DNA from: CAWJMN01 sp963844055
Lineage (GTDB): Bacteria > Planctomycetota > Planctomycetia > Pirellulales > Pirellulaceae
NCBI GenBank assembly: GCA_963844055.1
Contig: CAWJMN010000002.1
Location: 744,001-808,000 of the forward strand
DNA: 64,000 bases
Direction: 5' to 3'
This document shows positions 36,763 through 46,942 of this stretch, piece by piece. The notes beneath the pieces were generated by a model. The model did no database searches, was not told the origin of the DNA, and was given only the letters and a program-made list of their open reading frames with translations. The number at the start of each line of letters is the position of its first letter. Within the stretch, counting starts at the first letter, position 1. The translations under genes were made by a program, and so were the position numbers.

Positions 36763-38562
36763 TTGTACCCACTTCGCGCCACATCGCCAGCCTTTCGCCC
36801 ACTGCTCGCCGCATTACTATTGCTCGCTTCGGCGTCGACAGGCCTGTGCCAGACGAAGCCCTCTTCGGCCCCGACGGAAACCCATGCGGCCGATTCTGAA
36901 ATGCGGGTCTGGATCGATCTGTTCGATGCCGATTACAACGCCTTGCAGCGCAAATTCCCCTTGCGTCAATCACCGGCGCACCTTGCCCGGTTTCAAGAGT
37001 TCTTCGCCCATTGGCAATCGCTGCTGGCCCGTCAAGACTTTGCCAGCATGAGCCAACCCGGACAGGTAGACTACCTACTGCTTGCCAATTACGTCCAGCA
37101 TGAAGAGGCACTCCTCCAGCGTAACGCCAAGCGTCTGGCCGAGATCCAACCCCTGCTCGCCTGCGCCGAACCGATCATCTCCCTCGACGATGCCCGGCGG
37201 CAGATGCTTCCCATCGATTCTGAGTCCTGTGCCAAATCCCTTGCAAAAATGTCGGCCGAGGTAGAGGCCGCACCGGCCGCCCTTGCAAAAGCGATCCGCC
37301 AAGGAGATAAGCTCTCTCCTCTTACCGGTTATCGCGCCGCTCTCGCCCTACGTGAACTACAACATGCGTTACACGAATGGTACGCCTTCTATCATGACTA
37401 CGATCCCGACTTCACCTGGTGGAACAAGCAGCCCTATGAAGCCCTAAACAAGGCCATCGAAAAGTACCACACAGTAATCGAAGAGACACTCGTTGGCACT
37501 CGTGCCAGCGACCCCACTTCGCTCGTCGGTGACTCCATCGGCCGCGAGGCCCTGCTCGCAGAGCTCGCCTTTGAGCAAATCCCCTACACGCCAGAAGAAC
37601 TGCTCGTCATTGCCGAACGTGAGTTCGCCTGGTGCGAAAAGGAAATGAAGCGCACCGCCAGCGACATGAACTGTCCCGACTGGGCCGCCGCCCTCGAAAA
37701 GGTAAAGGGGCAATTTGTCCCTCCTGGCAAGCAGCCAGAACTCATCAAAAAGCTAGCGCTGGAAGCAACGCAGTTCGTCGAAGAACGCAACCTCGTCACC
37801 GTTCCTCCCCTTGCCAAGGAAACCTGGCGGATGGAGATGATGTCGCCACAGCGCCAACTGGTCAACCCATTCTTTACTGGCGGCGAGGTGATCAGCATCT
37901 CCTTCCCTACCAGCGGCATGACCCACGAGCAAAAGATGATGTCCCTCCGGGGCAACAACATCCACTTCGCTCGGGCCACCGTCCATCATGAACTAATCCC
38001 CGGCCATCACTTGCAAGCCTTCATGAACGCCCGGCATCGCACCTATCGCCAACTTTTTCGCACTCCGTTTTGGACCGAGGGCTGGGCCCTTTACTGGGAG
38101 ATGTTCCTGTGGGACCTCGACTTTGCCAAGTCACCCGAAAACCGTGTCGGCATGCTCTTCTGGCGCAGCCATCGCTGCGCACGGATCATCTTCTCCCTCA
38201 AGTTCCACCTCGGCCAAATGACGCCGCAAGAGTGCGTGGACTTTCTCGTCACCAAAGTGGGCCACGAACGAGACAACGCGACGGCCGAGGTTCGCCGTAG
38301 TATCAACGGCGACTACAGCCCCCTCTATCAAGCTGCCTACATGCTCGGCGGCCTCCAGTTCCGCGAACTTCAAAAAGAGCTGGTACACACGCCCACAGAT
38401 GCCCAGCCCAAGCCCCCTGCCGGCAAGCTCACGATGCAGCAATTCCACGATGCCATCCTGCACGAGAACTGCATTCCTGTCGATCTGGTCCGCGTGATCT
38501 TGACCAAACAAAAGATCACCCGTGACTACCAAAGCCAGTGGCGGTTCTACCCCGGCCTCTAA
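36763..38562 (+). CDS. secreted DUF885 family protein (putative zinc peptidase)
   Basis: After a signal-like hydrophobic segment (PLLAALLLLASASTGLCQ) the protein follows the DUF885 family to the end. The metal site HHELIPGHHLQAF is of the HExxxGH type, with a further Glu in the GWALYWEMF helix. GDYSPLYQAAYMLGGLQFREL is the conserved C-terminal block. Members are thought to be metallopeptidases but few have been tested. No ATG fits; TTG 36763 has AAGGG seven bases upstream (about 599 residues), and a TTG at 36670 is the alternative. Confidence 0.78.
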   Translation: MYPLRATSPAFRPLLAALLLLASASTGLCQTKPSSAPTETHAADSEMRVWIDLFDADYNALQRKFPLRQSPAHLARFQEFFAHWQSLLARQDFASMSQPGQVDYLLLANYVQHEEALLQRNAKRLAEIQPLLACAEPIISLDDARRQMLPIDSESCAKSLAKMSAEVEAAPAALAKAIRQGDKLSPLTGYRAALALRELQHALHEWYAFYHDYDPDFTWWNKQPYEALNKAIEKYHTVIEETLVGTRASDPTSLVGDSIGREALLAELAFEQIPYTPEELLVIAEREFAWCEKEMKRTASDMNCPDWAAALEKVKGQFVPPGKQPELIKKLALEATQFVEERNLVTVPPLAKETWRMEMMSPQRQLVNPFFTGGEVISISFPTSGMTHEQKMMSLRGNNIHFARATVHHELIPGHHLQAFMNARHRTYRQLFRTPFWTEGWALYWEMFLWDLDFAKSPENRVGMLFWRSHRCARIIFSLKFHLGQMTPQECVDFLVTKVGHERDNATAEVRRSINGDYSPLYQAAYMLGGLQFRELQKELVHTPTDAQPKPPAGKLTMQQFHDAILHENCIPVDLVRVILTKQKITRDYQSQWRFYPGL

Positions 38563-38602
38563 CTTGCATTCTCAGAGCCGGCAGCGTAAACGCCCGGCCC
38601 TC

Positions 38603-38630
38603 CCCTCGTGACACTTTGACGACACGAGGG
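38603..38630. terminator. hairpin between convergent genes
   Basis: Stem CCCTCGTG/CACGAGGG between the DUF885 gene and the convergent RND pump gene. Confidence 0.5.
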
Positions 38631-38658
38631 ATGCATGACAATCAAAGCATCCGCAGCA

Positions 38659-41600
38659 CTAGCAAGATGCCGCTACGGCTTCAATGGCGACCGGCTTTTG
38701 AGGGCCAGGCTTGGCCATCATCCGATACAAAATCGGCAACAGGAACAAGCTAAAGAAGGTACTCGTTCCTACACCGCCAATCACCACCGTGGCCAAAGGA
38801 CGTTGCACCTCAGCCCCTGCCCCTTCGCCAATCGCCATCGGCACAAAGCCGACGCTGGCCACCACGGCTGTCATCAAGATCGTTCGCAAGCATTCGCTGC
38901 ACGACTCATAGATTGAGTCATTCAGCGTATGACCTTGCTGACGCAACTGACGAATTGCCGAGACAAGCACCATACTGCTCAGCACAGAAATGCCCGACAG
39001 CGTGATGAATCCCACGGCTGAGGAAATCGAAAGCGGCATTTCACGCATGTTAAGTGCAATGACACCGCCGCAGCAGGCAAAAGGCACACTGATGAACGTC
39101 AACATCGTGTCAAACAAATTGCGATAGCTCAAAAACAGCAGCCCTACGATCATTGCCAGTGCCAAAGGCACCACAATGGCCAGTCGTCGCTGGGCACGCT
39201 GCATGTTTTGGAATTGGCCACCCCATTCCAAGCGATAACCCTCTGGTAATTTCACTTCTTCCGCAATCCGCTTCTGAGCTTCCATCACAAAGCTTCCCAC
39301 GTCGCGGCCACGAACATTGCACTGAATCGTCAACCGGCGTTGGCTCCATTCTCGCGCAATCAAACGAGGTCCATCAACCACTCGCACCTCGGCTAAGCGT
39401 GAAAGAGGAATCCGTTCGCCCGAAGGAGCGCCAATCATGATCGAAGCAATCGATTCTGGGCGATCACGGAAGTCATCCGGCAGCCGCAGCGACAAAGGAA
39501 ACCGGTAAGCTCCTTCCACCACTTCACCCACTGCTTTACTTCCCAAAGATTCCACCACATCCAGCACGGTTTGGGCCGGAATTCCGTACCGAGCGATCTG
39601 GTCCTGCTTAATGGCCAGTTGCAAGATCGGCTGACCTAACATCTGCTCGGTTGCCAAGTCGGCATTGCCTTGAACCTTCCGCATCACCCCTTCCAACTGG
39701 CGTGATACGGCGACCAATTGATCAAAGTCAGACCCGTACAGCTTGAGCGCTACATCGGCCCGCACACCCGACACCATTTCATTGATGCGCTGTTCAATCG
39801 GCTGCGTAAACCAGATGATCTGTCCGGGGAAGTCTTTAAACTTCTGCTCCATTAGCGCCACAAGGTCAGCTTGGTTCGTCGCCTTCTTCCACGTTTCACG
39901 CGGAGTCAGCGAAACAAACAAGTCGCTCATTTCGACCGTGCTCGCATCTGTAGGAACTTCTGGCGAGCCGATCCGGCTCCAAGCCATCTTCACTTCATCA
40001 GGAAACTCAGTGACTAGCAGTTTTTCCATCCGCTGATTGAGCCGTAGCGATTCATCCAGGCTCGTTCCAGGCGGACGCACAATGCCCACAACAATCGCCC
40101 CTTCCGAAAGGCGCGGCACAAATTCGCTTCCCATGTTCATGGCAATGCCCAGTGTCAGCCCGAGCAACGCCAGCGCCGCACTGACCATGACCCATCGCAT
40201 CCCCATCGCAAACTGCAAGACCTTGCTGTACAGCCAGCGACTTACCGTCACCAGCAAAACATCTTTCTCTTCCAAGTTTTTAGGCAGGAACAAGCTCGCC
40301 AGAACCGGCGTCAGCGTCAGCGAGCAAATCAGCGATCCGACCAGCACAAAAATCACCGTCAGTGCCATCGGCCGGAACATCTTCCCTTCCACCCCTTCCA
40401 GCGAAAGGATCGGAATGTAAACGATCATGATGATCAATTGACCAAACACCGTTGGCGTACGAACTTCGATCGCCGCATCTCGAATCGCGCGAATCCGCTC
40501 CACCGGAGACAAAGGCCCCGCATGTCCCAGTCGCTTGACGATGTTTTCAATCACCACCACCGAGCTATCCACCACCACACCAAAGTCGATGGCCCCCAAG
40601 CTCAGCAGCGAACCCGCAATACCCACCCACCACATTCCACAAAAGCCAAACAGCATGGCCAGCGGAATCGCCACCGCGCAAATGAGCCCCGCCCGCAGAT
40701 TTCCCAGGAAGATAAACAGGATCAGCACAACGAGCGTTGCACCTTCCAGCAGGTTATTCCGCACCGTCGCAATAACGCGGTCTACTAGTTCGGTTCGATC
40801 ATAGGCGGTTGCCACTTCCACCCCTTCAGGAAGCTTCGCCTTCACTTCATCGAATTTTTCTCGCATCCGCCGGGTGACGTCATAGCTGTTTTGCCCCATC
40901 AGCATGAAGCACAGCCCCAGTACGACTTCCCCTTGCTTTACCTGACCAGGATTTTTCGGGTCGGGCATTGTTGCTGTCACCGCACCACGGCGAATCTCAT
41001 GACCGATCGTCACGTCCGCAACGTCGCGCACGCAAATCGGCACACCTTCCTTGGCCATGATCACAATCTGCTTGATCTGCTCAACATTGAGCGTTCGTCC
41101 CAAGCCATGAATCAGCAGCATGTCACCCGCTTGATCCAAATTGCCGCCGCCAACGTTCAAGTTGTTCTTCTTGACCGCATCAATCACTTGCTCAAACGTG
41201 ATGTCATGCCGGAACAATCCCTGGGGATCAATCCGAATCTGGTACTGTTTTTCAAAGCCACCCCAAGAGTTCACTTCAGCCGTCCCAGGCACAATCCGCA
41301 TCGCCGGCTTGACGGTCCAGTCATGCAGCGTCCGCAGTTCGGTCAGGTCCTGCCCTTCACCAACCAGGAAGTAGTGAAACACTTCGCCCAGGCCGGTAGA
41401 GACCGGGCCCATCTGTGGCATATCGACACCGGGAGGCATCTTGGCGGCTCCCAGTCGTTCATAGATCATCTGGCGTGCAAAGTAGATGTCGGTGCCATCC
41501 TTGAAGGTCACCACCACTTGCGACAGGCCAAACATCGACAGCGAGCGAATCTCTTCTACGCCCGGCATGCCGCTCATCGACATTTCAATCGGGAACGTGA

Positions 41601-41793
41601 CCTGCCGTTCAATCTCTTCAGGAACCATTGCCTGAGCATAGGCATTGATCTGAACCTGAACCGGAGTTGTATCCGGAAAAGCGTCGATGTTCAGGGCTCG
41701 TAAGGCTGCTCCGCCAAGCAGGATTACTATCACAGCACCGGCCAAAACAAAGTACCGGTTCTGAAGCGACCACCCAATTATTCGTTCTAACAT
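38659..41793 (-). CDS. heavy-metal RND efflux permease, CusA/CzcA family
   Basis: A 1044-residue inner-membrane pump with the RND repeat layout: TM1 at the N-terminus, a large periplasmic loop, TM2-6, TM7, a second loop and TM8-12. The metal-pump signature in TM4 is SLGAIDFGVVVDSSVVVIEN, whose acidic residues carry protons and mark the heavy-metal branch (Cu/Ag or Co/Zn/Cd). It exchanges protons for metal across the envelope together with an adaptor and an outer-membrane channel. Translation starts at ATG 41793 (GTG 41796 just before). The adaptor gene ends 48 bases upstream, so the two form an operon. The exact metal is not readable. Confidence 0.9.
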   Translation of the reverse strand: MLERIIGWSLQNRYFVLAGAVIVILLGGAALRALNIDAFPDTTPVQVQINAYAQAMVPEEIERQVTFPIEMSMSGMPGVEEIRSLSMFGLSQVVVTFKDGTDIYFARQMIYERLGAAKMPPGVDMPQMGPVSTGLGEVFHYFLVGEGQDLTELRTLHDWTVKPAMRIVPGTAEVNSWGGFEKQYQIRIDPQGLFRHDITFEQVIDAVKKNNLNVGGGNLDQAGDMLLIHGLGRTLNVEQIKQIVIMAKEGVPICVRDVADVTIGHEIRRGAVTATMPDPKNPGQVKQGEVVLGLCFMLMGQNSYDVTRRMREKFDEVKAKLPEGVEVATAYDRTELVDRVIATVRNNLLEGATLVVLILFIFLGNLRAGLICAVAIPLAMLFGFCGMWWVGIAGSLLSLGAIDFGVVVDSSVVVIENIVKRLGHAGPLSPVERIRAIRDAAIEVRTPTVFGQLIIMIVYIPILSLEGVEGKMFRPMALTVIFVLVGSLICSLTLTPVLASLFLPKNLEEKDVLLVTVSRWLYSKVLQFAMGMRWVMVSAALALLGLTLGIAMNMGSEFVPRLSEGAIVVGIVRPPGTSLDESLRLNQRMEKLLVTEFPDEVKMAWSRIGSPEVPTDASTVEMSDLFVSLTPRETWKKATNQADLVALMEQKFKDFPGQIIWFTQPIEQRINEMVSGVRADVALKLYGSDFDQLVAVSRQLEGVMRKVQGNADLATEQMLGQPILQLAIKQDQIARYGIPAQTVLDVVESLGSKAVGEVVEGAYRFPLSLRLPDDFRDRPESIASIMIGAPSGERIPLSRLAEVRVVDGPRLIAREWSQRRLTIQCNVRGRDVGSFVMEAQKRIAEEVKLPEGYRLEWGGQFQNMQRAQRRLAIVVPLALAMIVGLLFLSYRNLFDTMLTFISVPFACCGGVIALNMREMPLSISSAVGFITLSGISVLSSMVLVSAIRQLRQQGHTLNDSIYESCSECLRTILMTAVVASVGFVPMAIGEGAGAEVQRPLATVVIGGVGTSTFFSLFLLPILYRMMAKPGPQKPVAIEAVAASC

Positions 41794-41841
41794 CACTCGC
41801 TTCGATCTTCAAGGAAGGCCGAAAGCCCTCTCGCCTGCTCC

Positions 41842-43254
41842 CTATTGAGCAGATGCGATTTGCATTTCCGCCTTCAACACATGGCTGCCTGTCGTTGCTA
41901 CTAAGTCCCCTTCCTTGAGGCCTTTCAACACTTCAATCTGCTTATCAATCACAACTCCGGTCTCAACATCTACACGTCGAAAACCGTTGTCACCCTTCAC
42001 AAAGACAAAACTTGTATTACCCGTCGACTGCACGGCCTCTCTTGGAACGACCAAGGCGGTCATCGAGTTACGAATGCGAATTCGTCCCGTTCCGTAAGAG
42101 TTAGCACGCAGAAGAAGTCGCTCCCCCTTCATGTCGTCGTCCATCTTTACCATCGGGTTGGCAACTTCCGCACGGGCGGTAAGGGTACGCGTCTTCGGAT
42201 CAACTTCGCTGCTGATCCAATCCACCTTCCCAAACACCGAGCCCGAAATGCCATCGGCATCAAACTGCACGGGCTGTCCCACCTGCAATTGACCGGCATA
42301 CTCTTTCCGAACTTCCAACATCACCCACATCTGACGAATGTCGGCCATTTCTAAAAATGGTTTATCGACCGAAACCGTTTCACCCATACAAATCTCGTGT
42401 CCAATCAGGACGCCATCAAACGGAGCAAACAACGGGATTAGGTTTGCCGTCGTAGAGCGGGCGTCCAACTGTTCGGTGAACTGGGAAGGTATGCCCAAGA
42501 ATTGTAAATAGCGTGTGCGTTGTTCGATCGTCAACTTCTCGATGTCTTCCATGCTTAATGGAAGGCCGAGATTCACAAGACGCTGGATCGAATTGCGGGT
42601 TTTGATCTCCGCCAGACGCATCTCCATTTCCGCTTCCAGAATCAATCGACCAGCAACACCCTCTTGGATTTCCACCAGGCGATTGTAATGAGCGGTTTTC
42701 AAATCAAGCATCACTACCGATTGCAACAGGTCGGCCTTAGCCTCCCCTACAGCAGCGGAATCGATAATGACCAGGACTTCCCCCTTTTTGACGTGCTCGC
42801 CCACGCGACGCACAACTTTCCAAACATAGCCAGGAGCCCGCGACGATAACTGAGCGCGGGCGTTTTGATCGTATTCCACCATCGCGTTAGCTACGAGCTC
42901 TTCCTGAACAGGGCTGCGCCCCACCGTGCTCACTTCGATCCCGGCCTTGGCCAAGCCTTCGCTGGAAACACTCACCTCGACGCCATTAAGCGACTTGGCC
43001 TCTGCCACCACAGGAACTTCCGCAGTTTCCACGGCAGGCTTGGACGAATCCTTGCCCGCTTCCTTGTGACCTGCATCATGGGCAGCGTCAGCCGTGTGAC
43101 CATGCTCCCCAAAACTGAAGGTCCAGTGGGTCATGTGTCCCAGCTTGAGAATCCCCGAAAGGATTAAAATCACGACGACATACGAAAGTTTGTCCTTGAG
43201 GTTTGCAGCCGTGCCCAGAAAACGTGCAGCTTGCGACTTGATTTGATCATTCAT
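41842..43254 (-). CDS. periplasmic adaptor of the RND metal pump, CusB/CzcB-like
   Basis: Links the CusA-like pump to an outer-membrane channel. One N-terminal membrane helix (VVVILILSGILKL) is followed by a His-rich stretch (six His within about 25 residues, in HWTFSFGEHGHTADAAHDAGH), then the split lipoyl, hairpin and beta-barrel domains of HlyD-type adaptors (YVWKVVRRVGEHVKKGEVLVI). The His cluster may bind metal at the membrane surface. ATG 43254 is used; ATG 43263 is equally possible. About 470 residues. No outer-membrane channel gene is directly adjacent. Confidence 0.87.
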   Translation of the reverse strand: MNDQIKSQAARFLGTAANLKDKLSYVVVILILSGILKLGHMTHWTFSFGEHGHTADAAHDAGHKEAGKDSSKPAVETAEVPVVAEAKSLNGVEVSVSSEGLAKAGIEVSTVGRSPVQEELVANAMVEYDQNARAQLSSRAPGYVWKVVRRVGEHVKKGEVLVIIDSAAVGEAKADLLQSVVMLDLKTAHYNRLVEIQEGVAGRLILEAEMEMRLAEIKTRNSIQRLVNLGLPLSMEDIEKLTIEQRTRYLQFLGIPSQFTEQLDARSTTANLIPLFAPFDGVLIGHEICMGETVSVDKPFLEMADIRQMWVMLEVRKEYAGQLQVGQPVQFDADGISGSVFGKVDWISSEVDPKTRTLTARAEVANPMVKMDDDMKGERLLLRANSYGTGRIRIRNSMTALVVPREAVQSTGNTSFVFVKGDNGFRRVDVETGVVIDKQIEVLKGLKEGDLVATTGSHVLKAEMQIASAQ

Positions 43255-43263
43255 TTTGAGCAT

Positions 43264-43601
43264 TCCCACCAAAATTGGCCTTAGGTTGCCGCCTAAACCT
43301 AAGCGAGGACGATATCCGCGAAACTAACGAAATCGAAATGCAAATGGTGGGCCAAGCCAATAACCCCGGCTTATCAAGCGGATTCTGAAGGTTTCTACAG
43401 CGTTTAGGAAGAATGAACGCCGTAACGGAACAGAGGTCCCGCAAAAAGAGTGGCCGGTTACAGGCTAAAAATCGTTCACTTGTGAAGCAATTCGGGGAGC
43501 CGCGTCTCTCACCATCTCAAGTTGAGAGCAGCCCATGCTTAGATTTTAGGCTTGGCCGGAACTTGCGAATGCCCGGCTCTCTAGCCCTAGAAGCCCCAGC
43601 C
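43264..43601. other. intergenic, no gene recognised
   Basis: 338 bases upstream of the metal-pump operon and downstream of the response regulator. It probably contains the operon promoter; no repeat or regulator site is clear. Confidence 0.4.
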
Positions 43602-44015
43602 CTAACGACCTTCCGGCAGCCACTGGTAGGCCTGCTGCAGCGCCTGATTAACGGCCAAGGTCACCTCTTTTAGCCCAACCGGCTTTGCCAAAACGGTAAA
43701 CACGTTTTGTTGGCGAGCCTGCTGCACAATTTCCGCATCTAATGCCGCAGAAATCAAAATGCAGGGCAAAGAGAGGGAGGGATCTTTCAGCTCCAGCTGA
43801 CGCAGGCGACGCATCGCCTCCAGGCCAGTAAGCCGCGGCATATGCATGTCAAACAATGCTAAATGCACGTCTTCATGCCGAATAATATCGAGCGCTTCTT
43901 CTCCGTCACCCGCCAGCAAAGTTCGAAAGCCGCGGGACTCAAAGACGCCGTACAACGTGTCGCGAAAATCGCGATCGTCATCGGTAATCAGAATGGACGG
44001 GGTTACCAGTTTCAT
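43602..44015 (-). CDS. receiver-only response regulator
   Basis: A single CheY-like receiver domain of 137 residues without an output domain. The acidic pocket is TDDDRDF, the phosphorylated Asp is in LALFDMHMPRLTG, the switch Ser is in ILISAA and the Lys in VLAKPV. ATG 44015 has GAAGG upstream. The partner kinase is not in the window. It lies between the metal-pump operon and mqnC, both on the same strand, without obvious functional linkage. Confidence 0.87.
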   Translation of the reverse strand: MKLVTPSILITDDDRDFRDTLYGVFESRGFRTLLAGDGEEALDIIRHEDVHLALFDMHMPRLTGLEAMRRLRQLELKDPSLSLPCILISAALDAEIVQQARQQNVFTVLAKPVGLKEVTLAVNQALQQAYQWLPEGR

Positions 44016-44310
44016 AAAACCTTCTCTGAAACGCCCCACTCCCAAGCTCGGGAACGGCGATCAAAAAGGCCAGAAAACCACAAAACAACAAGCTCAGTCC
44101 ACTCAATGCAACTCGAATGCCGAGCGGACAGGAAACCGCCCACGATTTGACGTAAGCCGTTTTCAGATCACTACTTGTATCAAAACTTGCGATTTTGGCA
44201 ATGTCAATGATCGAATTTCGCGGTTGCAGAATTGGCACGCCGTCCCTCCACAGGGTGCCGCAATGCCAACGGCGGACTCCCTTCCCCGACTCTTTCCCTG
44301 GACCGTCGTC
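44016..44310. other. intergenic, no gene recognised
   Basis: 295 bases between the mqnC stop and the response regulator start. Nothing recognisable beyond the expected promoter of the regulator. Confidence 0.35.
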
Positions 44311-45450
44311 CTAGGTGGCGATTTGCGCCAAAACCTGCGGGTCGCTAGCCCGTTTGCGATTCGCGTTGACCGCAAACTGCTCCTGCTCTTCGCTCAGCAA
44401 CCGATAGTGCACGTCGCGCTGCCGCGGCGTGTACCCCAGTTCACTAATCGAATCGCGAATCTGGTCGAGCGTCAGGAAGTGAACCGTTCCCGCTTCCGCG
44501 ACAACGTTCTCTTCGATCATCAAGCTCCCCATGTCATTAGCGCCAAAGATGAGGGCCAACTGCCCCACCTTCAAACCTTGGGTAACCCAGCTAGATTGGA
44601 TATTGGGAATGTTGTCCAGAAACAAGCGCGAGACGGCCTGCGTCTTGAGATACTCGAAAGAGCCGGACGGCTTGATGTGGGCCATTGCCGTATGCTCGGG
44701 CTGGAACGTCCAGCAAATGTAAGCCTTGAAACCACCCGTCTCGTCTTGCAGGCTACGCAGCCGGCCCAAATGTTCGATCCGCTCTTCCAGCGTTTCAACA
44801 TGGCCGAACATCATCGTCGCACTTCCTACGCCACCTAGTCGATGCCAAACTCGCATCACGTTTAGCCAATCATCGCTCAAAACTTTGCCGCGAGTGATCT
44901 CTTTGCGAACGCGATCAACAAGGATCTCGGCGCCACCACCGGGCAAGCTTCCCAGTCCGGCTTCCTTCAGCCGCGACAACACCGTTTCCAGTGGCAGCTT
45001 GTTGACCTTCGTAAAGGCATGGATTTCTGGCGGGCTGAACGCATGGATGTTGATCTGCGGATACGTGGACTTGATGTCGTGCAGAAGCTCTTCGTACCAA
45101 TCCAAGGTGAAGTCGGGATGCATGCCCCCCTGCATCAAGATCTGGTCACCACCAAGCTGGACGGTCTCGCCTACCTTCTTCAAAATCTCTTCGCGAGAAA
45201 GGACATAACCTTCGCTACTTTTTGGCTTACGATAGAACGCGCAAAAGTCGCAAACGGCCGTGCAAACGTTCGTATAATTGATATTGCGATCGATGTTATA
45301 AGTTCGAATCGGCTCTGGATGAAGCCGACGAGCCACAGCATCTGCAGCCCGGCCAATTCGTGCCAAATCATGCGACTTCAGAAGGGTCAACCCTTCTTCA
45401 GGAGTCAAACGGCCACCATCAACGGCTTTGTCCAAAATGTGCTGAATCAT
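44311..45450 (-). CDS. mqnC: cyclic dehypoxanthinyl futalosine synthase (radical SAM)
   Basis: A step of the futalosine route to menaquinone: cyclises dehypoxanthinyl futalosine. The radical SAM cluster motif CTAVCDFC (CxxxCxxC) is followed by AFYR, and MqnC phrases LMQGGMHPDFTLDWYEELL, SLPGGGAEILVDRVR and LFLDNIPNIQSSWVTQG are present. This distinguishes it from MqnE and from the CofG/CofH F0 synthases. ATG 45450 gives 379 residues, normal for the family. mqnA lies 63 bases upstream on the same strand, consistent with one operon. Confidence 0.92.
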   Translation of the reverse strand: MIQHILDKAVDGGRLTPEEGLTLLKSHDLARIGRAADAVARRLHPEPIRTYNIDRNINYTNVCTAVCDFCAFYRKPKSSEGYVLSREEILKKVGETVQLGGDQILMQGGMHPDFTLDWYEELLHDIKSTYPQINIHAFSPPEIHAFTKVNKLPLETVLSRLKEAGLGSLPGGGAEILVDRVRKEITRGKVLSDDWLNVMRVWHRLGGVGSATMMFGHVETLEERIEHLGRLRSLQDETGGFKAYICWTFQPEHTAMAHIKPSGSFEYLKTQAVSRLFLDNIPNIQSSWVTQGLKVGQLALIFGANDMGSLMIEENVVAEAGTVHFLTLDQIRDSISELGYTPRQRDVHYRLLSEEQEQFAVNANRKRASDPQVLAQIAT

Positions 45451-45512
45451 ATTTGCAGCCCGCCACGCGGACCTTTCATTTTCTAAGCGATACCAACAAC
45501 GCAACCTACTCG

Positions 45513-46319
45513 CTAACTACCTACCTGAGAAATCTCGGCATAGGGTGCTTTGATCTCGCACCCGGCTGGGGCCAGCCCTAATTTCACAGCATGATCGTAA
45601 TACAACTTCAAGCCACTTCGTTCGCGAGGCCCCAAGAAAAAATAGAGGTTTCGCTGGAAGTAGTCCATACACTGCATCGGCGATAATCCATGCTTGGACG
45701 ATTCGCGTTCCGCAATTTGTTTCACCCGGGCCAAGCCGCGATCACGTGCCTGGGCCAATTGAATTTCTAACTCTTCGGTATCAACGCCGGGACGAGCTAC
45801 CCACATCGCAAACACAAACGACAATTCGCAGTGGCGACACCACTGGTCGCCCAGGTCCCACTCAACAACCCAGTTGCCTGGCAACGGATGCATCGCGCGG
45901 TCGCCAATCACCACCACCGCGTCGGCTTCTACTTGTTCGATCGGGCGATGAATCGGAAACGGCAGCAGCTTGGGTCGTAACCCCAAACGCTCGACCAAAA
46001 GAATCTGTGCCAGCGCCGCACTGGTCCGGCTTCCCTCATCCAGCGCCAGCGTACGGATCTGTTCCAGCGGAACTCGCGACAAAAGCTTCACGCTCCAAAC
46101 CGGGCCGCGACAACCGATGCACGCATCCGAGATAATTCGATAGGCTGGATTCTGAAAGAACTCGATGGAAGGAATCAGCGCCACGTCCAATTGGCCGCTC
46201 GCCAAATCGTCGGCCAGCCGGCTCGGCAAATCAAATACCAAGTCATGCCCCTTCGCGTGTTCCGCGAGGCCTTCGACCAAAGGCTTGGTATTGAGATAAG
46301 AAACCGCACCGATCCGCAT
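45513..46319 (-). CDS. mqnA: chorismate dehydratase
   Basis: Turns chorismate into 3-enolpyruvyl-benzoate, the entry to the futalosine menaquinone pathway. The N-terminus RIGAVSYLNTKPLVEGL and the segment LASGQLDVALIPSIEF are typical of MqnA. ATG 46319 is chosen; the frame to 46460 adds an unrelated leader. At 268 residues it is a normal size. It is followed by mqnC; mqnB, mqnD and mqnE are not in the window. Confidence 0.92.
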   Translation of the reverse strand: MRIGAVSYLNTKPLVEGLAEHAKGHDLVFDLPSRLADDLASGQLDVALIPSIEFFQNPAYRIISDACIGCRGPVWSVKLLSRVPLEQIRTLALDEGSRTSAALAQILLVERLGLRPKLLPFPIHRPIEQVEADAVVVIGDRAMHPLPGNWVVEWDLGDQWCRHCELSFVFAMWVARPGVDTEELEIQLAQARDRGLARVKQIAERESSKHGLSPMQCMDYFQRNLYFFLGPRERSGLKLYYDHAVKLGLAPAGCEIKAPYAEISQVGS

Positions 46320-46942
46320 GGCAAATAGGCTTTTTCCCAAAGCCCCTTTCAACAAAAAACGGCAACGAACTTGTGACTTTACCCCGCCTAGGCCAACCGC
46401 ACCGACCCTAGGATTTGGGAACGAACGGCCAACTGGGTAATCCTGTAGTTTAAGCCCCAACCCTGGCGGCTAACAGGGCGAATAGACTCCCCCACGTTGC
46501 TCCCAAACATCGCCATTAAAGCCCCTAATCGAGGATTGGCCGCACGCAGAAGCGGCAATCGACTTCCGAGCCACCTTAACGCCCGCGTACGGCAAATGCC
46601 CTGCAAATTCTTTCCCGTAAATCCTTTTCACTCATAACACCTGGCCCTTGCTAAACGCCAAACACGGCAAGATGAGCAGTTTACATAAAGGTTGGCAAAA
46701 TAACGGCTTACGGCCAATTACACAAAATCAGCCATCGGCCAAACCCCAGCGGACCAGTTCCGTCCCAATGCCAAAAGCAAAGCGGTGACGATTTTTGATC
46801 GGGGAATGGCGATCAGCATGGCCACCCTGGATACTGGTAGATTGCTCCAGCGGTCGCTGGTAGGTTGCCGTTTCCGGCAGGCTGGGATTCAAGAGAAGTA
46901 GGACGCTTCGCCCTCCAAGATTGCGGCGTTAGGAAAACGAAA
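46320..46942. other. intergenic, no gene recognised
   Basis: 623 bases between divergent mqnA and the small membrane protein gene. A 72-codon minus frame (46388-46606) has no ribosome site and an unlikely composition. A small CCCTG/CAGGG hairpin lies near 46463-46480. No RNA gene is seen. Confidence 0.4.

Noticed and set aside
43846..44838. 330-codon plus-strand frame across the response regulator and mqnC
   Set aside because: It is antisense to two clearly identified genes; product composition is not protein-like.
46388..46606. Minus-strand open frame of 72 codons upstream of mqnA
   Set aside because: Lies in the promoter region between divergent genes, Arg-rich, no ribosome site.
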